Assembly (NCBI GenBank): GCA_003223595.1
Contig: QHVR01000340.1
Location: 1 to 13,099, forward strand
DNA from: Acidobacteriota bacterium
GTDB taxonomy: Bacteria > Acidobacteriota > Terriglobia > Terriglobales > Acidobacteriaceae
Direction of reading: 5' to 3'
DNA: 13,099 bases
Shown piece by piece: positions 1 to 6,038 of the stretch (position 1 is its first letter; each line of letters opens with the position of its first letter). The position numbers and the translations under genes are program-made. The notes under the pieces were generated by a model. It ran no database searches. It had not been told where the DNA came from and saw nothing but the letters and a program-made list of their open reading frames with translations.

Positions 1-447
1 GCCAAGATCGGCGGAATTGTCGCTCCACCACCCAAGAAGGCAGCACAAAATCCAGCTCCTTCTGCTCTAGCCGAAGTGCAACACTACATGGTCGACTTCA
101 CCATCAACGGATCGGAGTTGCGCTTTCTGCCGCTGGAAAATTCGAAATACCGAAACACTCTCACTCTGATGGCAACCTCGTTCAATCGTGAGGGTCGTAT
201 GCTGACGGGAGTGTCCAGCCTCGGAACCCGAGAACTGCCGGCAGCCGAGTTCGCAAAAATCGCAGAAGGACGATTCGGCGTGCAGTCGGAAATAGACGTT
301 CCGCTCGAAGCCACATCGATCCGTTTGGGTCTACAAGACCAAATGAGCAATCGCCTGGGCACAGTCGAAATCCCGCTGCCGGTTCCTCCCGACCCGGAAC
401 TGCAAGGCGCTGCGAAAAGCAGCCTTCCCCCCATCGAGCCGGAATGA
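1..447 (+). CDS. C-terminal part of a VWFA-related-type acidobacterial protein (partial, 5' end outside window)
   Basis: The reading frame is open from base 1 to a TGA at 445-447, so this is the last 148 residues of a longer protein whose start lies upstream. The first ~25 visible residues are an Ala/Pro/Lys-rich linker (motif APPPKKAA). A compact beta-rich domain follows, with motifs HYMVDFTI, LTLMATSFNREGR, IDVPLEATSIRLGLQD and GTVEIPLPV, ending in an acidic Pro-rich tail. From memory this pattern, with a Y-x-(V/I)-DF-x-I opening and a G-T-(V/L)-E-(I/V)-P-L close, occurs at the C-terminus of acidobacterial proteins annotated as VWFA-related, but the VWA domain itself would lie outside the window. 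It may be exported or envelope-associated; that is inference. An internal GTG at 76 is unlikely to be the true start because the frame continues upstream. It converges with the tmRNA gene, with no clear terminator in the 92 bp between. Confidence 0.7.
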   Translation, partial: AKIGGIVAPPPKKAAQNPAPSALAEVQHYMVDFTINGSELRFLPLENSKYRNTLTLMATSFNREGRMLTGVSSLGTRELPAAEFAKIAEGRFGVQSEIDVPLEATSIRLGLQDQMSNRLGTVEIPLPVPPDPELQGAAKSSLPPIEPE

Positions 448-539
448 GCAAGAGGGCGCTGCAGGTGGAAACAAGCGCGTCGGCTGCCTGCAAGCGGCAG
501 ATTTCCTGAAATGATTTGTGAGTAGTTGGAACGGATGAA

Positions 540-908
540 TGGTGGAGGCGGCGGGAGTCGAACCCGCGTCCGAAAATGTTACTGGTCAAGAGAACTACAT
601 GCTTAGTCGTGTTCATGCCCCAGGCATTACCCTGGGACGTTCGCGGTGCGCGCTCAGAACCGACAAGAAACGCGACCCGCTAGCCTGTGGTCTTAGCCTC
701 TCATCCCAGACGTAGAGGAGAAGAGCAGCTCGCTGTGTGACGTCCTTCGGAGGCCCGCGAGCAAAGCCTCTTGGGACGGCTGCCTAACTAATTAGGCTGC
801 GTATGCCATCTGTTGATTGGCAATTATCATTTTGCACGCGATTACGGGTGTGTGCACCCCGGCATGCCTCTTGGCCGCAAGCATCTCCGTCGAAGCCGTG
901 ACGCCCCC
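540..908 (-). ncRNA. ssrA: tmRNA (transfer-messenger RNA)
   Basis: This is a complete one-piece tmRNA of 369 nt. Read on the minus strand, it opens with GGGGGCG and a tmRNA-typical TCACGGCTTCGACGGAGATG block and ends with CGCCTCCACCA, including the encoded CCA (540-542). The two ends form a 7-bp acceptor stem with one G-U pair. The T arm is at 551-567, with stem GCGGG/CCCGC around TTCGACT. The tag reading frame lies at 792-821 and gives ANQQMAYAA then TAA. The stop sits in the usual hairpin GCCTAA-TTAG-TTAGGC. With the alanine carried by the RNA the tag would be AANQQMAYAA. tmRNA with SmpB rescues stalled ribosomes and marks the incomplete peptide for proteolysis. No smpB is present in the window. 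The gene converges with the partial CDS on its left. Confidence 0.97.
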
Positions 909-941
909 ATATTTGGGATTGGCCTGTAAAGATCTACTTCC

Positions 942-970
942 AATCTAGGTTTCAGCTAGAGGGAAGTCAA
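942..970 (-). promoter_or_regulatory. Predicted sigma70-type promoter of ssrA
   Basis: On the minus strand a -35 box TTGACT (965-970) is followed after exactly 17 bases by TAGATT (942-947), matching consensus at 5/6 and 4/6 positions. Transcription would start near 935, about 27 nt before the mature tmRNA 5' end at 908. That fits a precursor trimmed by RNase P. Confidence 0.6.
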
Positions 971-1169
971 TTCATTAGAGTGGGAGGAACCGCTGCTGGG
1001 TTCAAATGGTCGGAGTTTTTTTCGTACCCCCAAATCGCAAACTACTGAAAGGGCATCGGTTATGTTCCTAAGATCTACTTCTTGCGCTGCAAAGTATTCG
1101 ATCCAAGGATCTTACAGGCAAAGTCTTGGGATGAAAGAAGTTACGCAGCAACGAAAGCCGTGATAAATC

Positions 1170-1203
1170 TTGAGAAAATAGCATAGCTGTGCAAGAATAG
1201 CAT
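1170..1203 (+). promoter_or_regulatory. Predicted promoter with repeat/operator elements before the PIN-toxin unit
   Basis: A -35-like TTGAGA (1170-1175) is followed after 17 bases by AAGAAT (1193-1198). The spacer holds a 12-bp near-palindrome GCATAGCTGTGC (1181-1192, one mismatched pair). The octamer AATAGCAT occurs twice, at 1177-1184 and 1196-1203, 19 bp apart, and so overlaps both sides of the -10 box. This arrangement would suit autorepression by an antitoxin or toxin-antitoxin complex; that role is inferred. Confidence 0.4.
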
Positions 1204-1223
1204 GCAAAGCAGAGGGAAATCAG

Positions 1224-1631
1224 ATGGGAACGTCCACGTCCGAATCGGTGAGAGAGCATGCCCGACACGCTTACCTAGAACCAGCGCGTCGGCAGGGAGA
1301 GAAGAAGGTCGAGATCAATGTTGGCTCGGTTCATCGGGCCTTGGCGCTCAAGAATCGAATTCCGCTAGTGTGCCAAGCCCTGAAATCTGACAAGTTTCTC
1401 AGCGGGAACGGGCTGCGGCTGGTTTCCGAGAGCGGGCCGCCGTCGGGTCAGAGCACCACGGTCACGTATACCTACGAGTTCGTAGAGAACGCAGCATCGA
1501 TTGCTCCCAGACGGGATGCATGGGTGGAACTCCGGGGTGCGCTGAAGGAAGTTTTCGCCGAGCTCGGAGGAGGGGAGAACTACCTGCGGGAAGAACGCGA
1601 GTCCTTTTATGGCCCAAAGGAGCGCGGGTGA
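1224..1631 (+). CDS. Unrecognised 135-aa protein, probable antitoxin partner of the PIN toxin
   Basis: The ATG at 1224 has a good ribosome binding site AGAGGG at 1211-1216. I cannot assign a named family. The central region (about residues 9-86) looks like a conserved globular domain: motifs REHARHAYLEPAR, VEINVGSVHRAL, LKNRIPLVCQALKSDKFL and GPPSGQSTTVTYTYEF. The mix of helices with many Arg/Lys, then an SxKF turn and a GPPSGxSTT segment, suggests a small winged-helix-like nucleic-acid-binding fold, but this is inference. The C-terminal ~45 residues are charged and helical (WVELRGALKEVFAEL) and could be the part that wraps the toxin. It overlaps the next gene by 4 bp (GTGA), indicating translational coupling. 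It shows no obvious AbrB, RHH, Phd or HTH-Xre antitoxin signature. Confidence 0.75.
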   Translation: MGTSTSESVREHARHAYLEPARRQGEKKVEINVGSVHRALALKNRIPLVCQALKSDKFLSGNGLRLVSESGPPSGQSTTVTYTYEFVENAASIAPRRDAWVELRGALKEVFAELGGGENYLREERESFYGPKERG

Positions 1632-2053
1632 GCCGAATTTATTGGGACACCATGCTCTTCATTTATTGGTTAGAAGATCATCCACAGTTTGCCAAGCGTG
1701 TAGATGCCATTCATTCGCGGATGCAGGAGCGCAACGATCAACTCTTGACGGCTGCATTCACGATTGGGGAAGTGTTGGCGGGAATCTATCGGCAGGGTAA
1801 ATCAGGCAGTGCTAAGCAAACTAAAGAGGCCCTGCTCAGCGTGGTTTCTGAGGTCGTCGAGTTCACGGCTGACACGGCCGAGCGCTACGGCCAGATCCGA
1901 GGCTCTCTGGGCGTTGCAGCGCCGGATGCTATTCACCTGGCGTCGGCGGCCGAGGCTGGGACCGACCTCTTTCTGACCAATGACAAAAGGCTCTTGGGGA
2001 AGTTCGTGCGGGGCGTTCAGTTCATTGCATCGCTGGACACGCAACTGTTTTGA
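1628..2053 (+). CDS. PIN-domain ribonuclease, VapC-like toxin
   Basis: This 141-aa protein spans a single PIN domain, the usual size for VapC toxins, which are Mg2+-dependent RNases often cutting tRNA or rRNA. The acidic active-site set is visible: D7 in YWDTMLFIYWLED, E48 in TIGEVLAG, D100 in APDAIHLASA and D119 in LTNDKRL. The GTG at 1628 is chosen because it gives the PIN domain its normal N-terminus and forms a GTGA overlap with the preceding gene's stop. Upstream in-frame extension to 1520 would run through the partner gene in another frame. Gene order (partner first, toxin second) and coupling are classical for type II toxin-antitoxin modules. It ends 13 bp from the stop of the convergent acetyltransferase gene. 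The target RNA cannot be inferred. Confidence 0.88.
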   Translation: MSRIYWDTMLFIYWLEDHPQFAKRVDAIHSRMQERNDQLLTAAFTIGEVLAGIYRQGKSGSAKQTKEALLSVVSEVVEFTADTAERYGQIRGSLGVAAPDAIHLASAAEAGTDLFLTNDKRLLGKFVRGVQFIASLDTQLF

Positions 2054-2066
2054 GTGTGACGCTTGG

Positions 2067-2699
2067 CTATTGCGACCGCGAATGGGGCTCATCCAGGTAA
2101 CGTCGCAGCCTGCTTTTCGCATCTGCCCATTCCGAATCGAGGATGCTGAAATAAACTGTGTCTCTGACCCGTCCGGTGTGCGTGATCACATGTCGGCGTA
2201 GCGTGCCTTCCTGTTTCGCTCCGATGCGAAGAATCGCGTTGCGCGATTTCTCATTAAGCGCATCCGTCTTTAATTCGACGCGAATGCATCCCCAGACGTC
2301 GAAGGCGTGACGCAGCATCAGATACTTTGCCTCGGTATTGACGGCTGTGCGCTGCCAGGGTGGAGCGATCCAGGTGGAACCAATTTCGACTCTGCGATTG
2401 GCGCGATCGATGTTCATGAAGCGCGTGCTGCCGATGACGCGGCCGGAGGATTTCTCCACGGTGGCAAAGACCACGGATTCGCCGCGTTCCTGTTCCGCAC
2501 TGGCCTTTGCGACCAGCCCGTCGAAGTCTTCGCGAGTACGCATTCGATAAGGAAACCAGCGAAAGATATCATCGAGATGATCTCTCGCGACCTGCCACAA
2601 CTGGGCGGCATGATCGAGACGAACCGGTTCAAGGCGGACGACAGAGCCTTCGAGGGTTAGGGGGAATTCAATTCGCAGTGGGGACCAAGTTGCACTCAT
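2067..2699 (-). CDS. GNAT-family N-acetyltransferase, RimJ/RimL-like
   Basis: This 210-aa protein has the layout of the RimJ/RimL (Acetyltransf_3) branch of GNAT enzymes, which transfer an acetyl group from acetyl-CoA to an amine such as a protein N-terminus or small molecule. Visible motifs are VRLEPVRLDHAAQLW near residues 21-35, VIGSTRFMNID (88-98), VEIGSTWIAPPWQRTAVNTE (104-123, acetyl-CoA-binding strand and loop) and LNEKSRNAILRIGAKQEG (148-165). The P-loop position reads WQRTAVN, as in many members of this branch, rather than the classical QxxGxG. The ATG at 2699 is preceded by GGGA at 6-8 nt. The substrate is not predictable. It stands alone on its strand, convergent to the PIN toxin gene, and the gap of 13 bp leaves no room for a separate terminator. 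Confidence 0.9.
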   Translation of the reverse strand: MSATWSPLRIEFPLTLEGSVVRLEPVRLDHAAQLWQVARDHLDDIFRWFPYRMRTREDFDGLVAKASAEQERGESVVFATVEKSSGRVIGSTRFMNIDRANRRVEIGSTWIAPPWQRTAVNTEAKYLMLRHAFDVWGCIRVELKTDALNEKSRNAILRIGAKQEGTLRRHVITHTGRVRDTVYFSILDSEWADAKSRLRRYLDEPHSRSQ

Positions 2700-2882
2700 T
2701 TGTTTGTTCCCGGACCTTCAGGGCATTATCTTGCATCTTGCGGCGATTTCGGGCATCACTAGTAGGACGCGCCTGTGCGCTTAGTTCATCGCCGTGCTGA
2801 CGATCTCACGAAACATGGCTTCAAACGTCCAACCTTGGGTTACGAATTACTCTCCGCTACTTGCTCGCAAGGAGCCCTGTCG

Positions 2883-4499
2883 GTGAAGGCGCACTGTCTC
2901 CCATTCTCGCAAATCCCCCATACCACCGCTCTTTTCACGGACTTTCTGGCGTATACCCCCTCCATTCGATCCTTCTATCCTCGACCACCGCAATTCGCCG
3001 AATGGATGAAAGAGGAAGCTGGCCAGATAGCGTACGACGCGAAGCGGCGTGAGCGGGTGGCTCGAATCCTGAGTGCGCAGAACAAATCCTGGGGAGCATC
3101 AGACAAAACTCTGGCAAACCTCGAGCGGCTGCGGAAAGGCGCTGTGGCGGTGGTGACCGGACAGCAAGTGGGACTGTTCGGCGGACCGATGTTTGCCATC
3201 TACAAGGCTCTCACCGCGGTGAAATTGGCGGAAGAAGCGAGCAATGCTGGAATCGATGCTGTTCCCATCTTCTGGCTCGCCACCTACGATCACGATCTGG
3301 CAGAAGTCAATCACGTCTCGGTTGCTTCGGCGGAGGGCGTTCTCGAAACCCTGAGCACGCCGAGTCATAGCGTTCCCAGCGCACCGGTCAGTGCGGTGCA
3401 ACTGGGAGATGAGATTGTTCCCGTACTCGAACAGGCGATTGCGCTGCTGGGCGAGGGAGAGGCCGCGCAGTTGCTGCGGGAGACGTATCGTCCCGGCGAG
3501 ACTCTGGGAACGGCGTTCGCGCGGTTATACGCGCGTGTCTTCGCGGAGTGGGGCGTCATTGTGCTGGATGCGTCGGATGCGGAACTTTCGCGAGTTGCCG
3601 AGCCGATCTATCGCGCAGCTGTCGAGCGCAGCGAAGAACTCAGCTCTGCGCTGTTGCAGCGAGGCCAAGCGCTCGAGTCAGCCGGTTATCACCAGCAGGT
3701 GAAGGTAACGGACTCTTCCGTACTGCTGTTCACGATACGGCAGGGGGCACGCGTGCCCATTCATCGCCAGGGGGAAGAGTTCGTTGTTGACGGCGAAAAG
3801 CTGGGAGAGAAGCTTTCGCGGGCGGAGCTGCTGGGGCAAATAGCGGCGCATCCGGAGCTGTTCAGCCCTAACGTTCTGCTGCGTCCGATCGTGGAAGATT
3901 ATCTTTTGCCGACGCTGGTATACACCGGCGGCGCTGCCGAAACGGCCTACTTTGGGCAGGCGGGAGCGGTGTATGAGGCGCTGCTCGGCCGCGTGACTCC
4001 CATCCTGCCGCGTTTCTCCGCAACCATCGTAGAGCCCAAGGTGCAGCGGGTGCTGGAAAAAACCAAGATTGCGATCACCGAGGTTTTCAATGGCAGGGAG
4101 GAATTGCAGCGGGAGATCGCGGCGCGTAATCTCCCGGCCGATCTTAAAGCTGCTTTCGAAACCGCCAAGGTTTCATTTGACTCAAGCTTCTCCGGATTGA
4201 AGGAGAGTCTGGAAAAGCTGGATCGCACGCTGGTGGATGCGGCCGAGACCGCGCGTTCGAAGATGCAGCATCAACTGGAAAAACTTCAGTCCCAGGCGGC
4301 GCGGGCCGAGGCGCAAAAGGGCGAGTTGGTGGTGCGCAAGGCAGAGTATCTCAGCAACTCGTTGTATCCGGAAAAGGGACTACAGGAGCGCGGGGTGGGG
4401 GCGATCTATTTTCTGGCGCGCTATGGTGAAGCGCTGCTGCGTGACATTTACGGCGCGATTCATACGGATTGTCACGACCATCAGATCTTAGAGCTGTAG
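2883..4499 (+). CDS. bshC: Bacillithiol biosynthesis cysteine-adding enzyme BshC
   Basis: BshC ligates cysteine to GlcN-malate in the last step of bacillithiol synthesis, a cytosolic low-molecular-weight thiol used in redox and metal homeostasis. The 538-aa product matches the family length of about 540. Key features are the N-terminus HCLPFSQIPHTTALF, the nucleotide-binding-like motif VTGQQVGLFGGP (residues 91-102), FWLATYDHDLAEVNHV (130-145), a C-terminal coiled coil (roughly 430-500) and the closing motif YPEKGLQERG followed by FLARYGEALL. The GTG at 2883 is preferred: it has AAGGAG at 2869-2874, 8 nt away, and begins at the family's conserved N-terminus. The frame stays open upstream to an ATG-like start at 2775, but that extra 36 residues look unrelated to the family. 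No bshA or bshB is present nearby. An intrinsic terminator follows at 4538-4559. Confidence 0.96.
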   Translation: MKAHCLPFSQIPHTTALFTDFLAYTPSIRSFYPRPPQFAEWMKEEAGQIAYDAKRRERVARILSAQNKSWGASDKTLANLERLRKGAVAVVTGQQVGLFGGPMFAIYKALTAVKLAEEASNAGIDAVPIFWLATYDHDLAEVNHVSVASAEGVLETLSTPSHSVPSAPVSAVQLGDEIVPVLEQAIALLGEGEAAQLLRETYRPGETLGTAFARLYARVFAEWGVIVLDASDAELSRVAEPIYRAAVERSEELSSALLQRGQALESAGYHQQVKVTDSSVLLFTIRQGARVPIHRQGEEFVVDGEKLGEKLSRAELLGQIAAHPELFSPNVLLRPIVEDYLLPTLVYTGGAAETAYFGQAGAVYEALLGRVTPILPRFSATIVEPKVQRVLEKTKIAITEVFNGREELQREIAARNLPADLKAAFETAKVSFDSSFSGLKESLEKLDRTLVDAAETARSKMQHQLEKLQSQAARAEAQKGELVVRKAEYLSNSLYPEKGLQERGVGAIYFLARYGEALLRDIYGAIHTDCHDHQILEL

Positions 4500-4537
4500 C
4501 GATCGCCGGATCAATCCTACAATCGAGAGTGAACCTC

Positions 4538-4559
4538 AGCGGCTGAAGCCGTTTTTTTT
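4538..4559 (+). terminator. Intrinsic terminator after bshC
   Basis: The hairpin CGGC-TGAA-GCCG (4540-4551), extended by a G-U and an A-U pair, is directly followed by eight T residues (4552-4559). It starts 38 nt after the bshC stop codon. Confidence 0.75.
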
Positions 4560-4570
4560 GCGTTATCTGC

Positions 4571-4591
4571 GGCACGACTGAAGGTCGTGCC
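4571..4591. repeat. Palindromic hairpin, possible dispersed REP-like element
   Basis: A perfect 8-bp inverted repeat GGCACGAC/GTCGTGCC encloses the 5-base loop TGAAG. It lies between the bshC terminator and the stop of the LysE-family gene. Its core CTGAAG is shared with the adjacent terminator hairpin. No T run follows on either strand, so it is not a standard terminator. Similar palindromes are, from memory, common between genes in acidobacterial genomes. Confidence 0.5.
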
Positions 4592-4614
4592 CTTCCACGG
4601 GGTGGTTGGGCGAG

Positions 4615-5259
4615 CTATTTCGATTCGCTGGTGGCCAGGTACGTGCCCAGGCCGATCATGATGGCGCCGGTGACGGTTCGCTGGCGGCGGCGGAAAACGG
4701 CGGAAGAGCGGATGCGGACTCCGAGCGGGCCTGCCATCGCGATCACGATCAGGTCCGCCGTGGTATTGAGCACAACAGAAATCGTGCCCAGGGTAACGAA
4801 TTGCAGAAACATGTGTCCGCCAGTGTGGCTGACGAACTGCGGGATGAAAGAGAGAAAGAACAGCGCGGTTTTTGGATTGAGAACTTCGGTGGCGACGCCC
4901 TGCCACAACGGATTCCTCTGCGGCTGAATTGTGGACAGCATGGCACCAGGATCGGCGTTGTCGCGCCGGGCCTCAAGGATCATGCGTACGCCGAGGAAGC
5001 AGAGATAGGCTGCGCCAAGATATTTGACCGCGGCAAACGCGACTGCGGACCTGGCCAGAATGATGGAGAGTCCGAGGGCAGCGGCGAACACGTGGACCAT
5101 GCCGCCGAGAAACGTGCCGAAAGCCGACAACACTCCTTCGCGCCTCCCTCCCGCCAGACTTCGTGCCAGAACGTAGAGCATGCCCGGTCCCGGCGCGATG
5201 GCCAGCAGCAGCGCGGCCGTTAGGAAAATCGTAATGCGCGTGAAATCAAAGATGGGAAT
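4615..5259 (-). CDS. LysE/RhtB-family amino acid exporter, probable ATT start
   Basis: This is a member of the LysE/RhtB translocators, inner-membrane proteins that export amino acids or related small molecules. Read from the ATT at 5257-5259, the 214-residue product has the family's normal length and N-terminus: PIFDFTRITIFLTAALLLAIAPGPGM, abbreviated here as PIFDF...APGPGM, where APGPG is the hallmark of the first helix. Later motifs are GTFLGGMVHVFAAALGLSII, YLGAAYLCFLGVRMI, LNPKTALFFLSFIPQFV and a C-terminal hydrophobic helix ending near LGTYLATSESK. The first ATG (5179-5181) lies after APGPG and would delete helix 1. There is no ATG, GTG or TTG between that point and the in-frame TGA (5263-5265) that ends the upstream HAD gene. 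The ATT start is therefore inferred, with coupling to the upstream gene likely. Confidence 0.85.
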   Translation of the reverse strand: MPIFDFTRITIFLTAALLLAIAPGPGMLYVLARSLAGGRREGVLSAFGTFLGGMVHVFAAALGLSIILARSAVAFAAVKYLGAAYLCFLGVRMILEARRDNADPGAMLSTIQPQRNPLWQGVATEVLNPKTALFFLSFIPQFVSHTGGHMFLQFVTLGTISVVLNTTADLIVIAMAGPLGVRIRSSAVFRRRQRTVTGAIMIGLGTYLATSESK

Positions 5260-5262
5260 CCC

Positions 5263-5931
5263 TCACGAGTTATTTAACCATTCTTCCAGCTGAGAGAGCG
5301 TTTCGACCCGCGGAAGATCGCGACCGCGATAGGTTCCAGCCACATCGAAGATCACGGCCTGCATACCTGCATTCCGCGCGCCAACGTAGTCGACCGAATA
5401 CAGGTCGCCAACGTACAAGCTGTGAGCGGGATCGGCTTTCATTTCGTTCAAGGCTGCGGAAAAGATGGCGGGATGGGGCTTTTCATGGCCGACGTTGCCG
5501 GAGTCGGTCACGCAAGCGAAGCAGTCGCCGATTCCGCAGTTTTGCAGGACGGCGTTGATGCGGCCATCCGAGTTGGAAATGACGGCGGTCTTATGCTTCT
5601 GCCGGATTCTGTCCAGCACCTCGCGAGTGCCGGGGAGAATCTGATTCCAGTTGGCTGAGTTCTGCGTGTTCCGCACGAGTTCATCGCGAGTGTGTGGATC
5701 GAACGCGCCGAGATCCTCGAGCAGATGTGTGTGGAATGTCCACCAGAAGCCGTGGTCCACTTGGCCCGTTAGCAGGCCCTGATCGAATTCATGCTTGGTT
5801 CGGCGTTCCAAAGCCTGCCAGCCGCTGAGAGTGGGATGCTTATCCGGAGTGAGCGGCGCAAGAATGCTGGCCTGGTTGGGGAAGAGCAACGTGTTGCCAA
5901 CGTCGAAGAAGATGAATTTGAACTTGGGCAT
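5263..5931 (-). CDS. HAD-superfamily hydrolase with DxG variant of motif I
   Basis: This 222-aa haloacid-dehalogenase-type protein has a C1 cap. Motif I is FFDVGNTL with nucleophile D10; motif II is VISNSDG (S119); motif III is HEKPHPAIF (K151); motif IV is YVGDLYSVDYVGARNAGM (D176, D181). Family members are mostly phosphatases for small phosphorylated metabolites, acting in the cytosol. The usual general acid two residues after the nucleophile is G12 rather than Asp, as in a known subset of HAD proteins with DxG-N/G-T motifs. This may change or lower activity. The ATG at 5931 lacks a clear Shine-Dalgarno sequence. It has TAATAT (5938-5943) six bases upstream, a possible -10 box for a leaderless transcript. 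It is immediately upstream of, and in the same frame as, the LysE-type gene, implying an operon. Confidence 0.92.
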   Translation of the reverse strand: MPKFKFIFFDVGNTLLFPNQASILAPLTPDKHPTLSGWQALERRTKHEFDQGLLTGQVDHGFWWTFHTHLLEDLGAFDPHTRDELVRNTQNSANWNQILPGTREVLDRIRQKHKTAVISNSDGRINAVLQNCGIGDCFACVTDSGNVGHEKPHPAIFSAALNEMKADPAHSLYVGDLYSVDYVGARNAGMQAVIFDVAGTYRGRDLPRVETLSQLEEWLNNS

Positions 5932-6038
5932 GAAAGGATATTATGCAACGAAAGTTGCGAGACTCTCACACCTCAGCAGGGATTTGCGTTGTGCCATGAC
6001 GGAAAACGGGCCGTTGCTAACGGTATCAGGTCAGGTGC

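Larger units (their letters stand above)
909..1223. other. 315-bp intergenic region between ssrA and the PIN-toxin unit
   Basis: No convincing gene is seen. The left side carries the minus-strand ssrA promoter (942-970). The right side carries the plus-strand promoter and repeats of the toxin-antitoxin-like unit (1170-1203). The middle (about 980-1165) is more AT-rich than the flanks and has a run of T at about 1015-1022, without a clear stem before it. The short minus-strand ORF across 1068-1268 overlaps the start of a better-supported gene and has no recognisable features. Confidence 0.6.

Noticed and set aside
491..510. Possible tmRNA terminator hairpin CTGCC/GGCAG
   Set aside because: The stem is only 5 bp with no T run on the minus strand after it, so it is too weak to call.
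182..616. Minus-strand ORF of 144 codons
   Set aside because: It runs through the tmRNA 3' region and the opposite strand of the first CDS, with no recognisable protein features; an overlap shadow.
540..2053. Integrated element at ssrA carrying the toxin pair
   Set aside because: Integrases usually use the 3' end of ssrA, here at 540, but the PIN unit lies beyond the 5' end. No integrase, no duplicated 3' segment and no att-like repeat were seen.
2775..2882. Upstream extension of bshC from a start at 2775
   Set aside because: The extra 36 residues do not look like the family N-terminus, while GTG at 2883 has an ideal AAGGAG and gives the usual BshC length.
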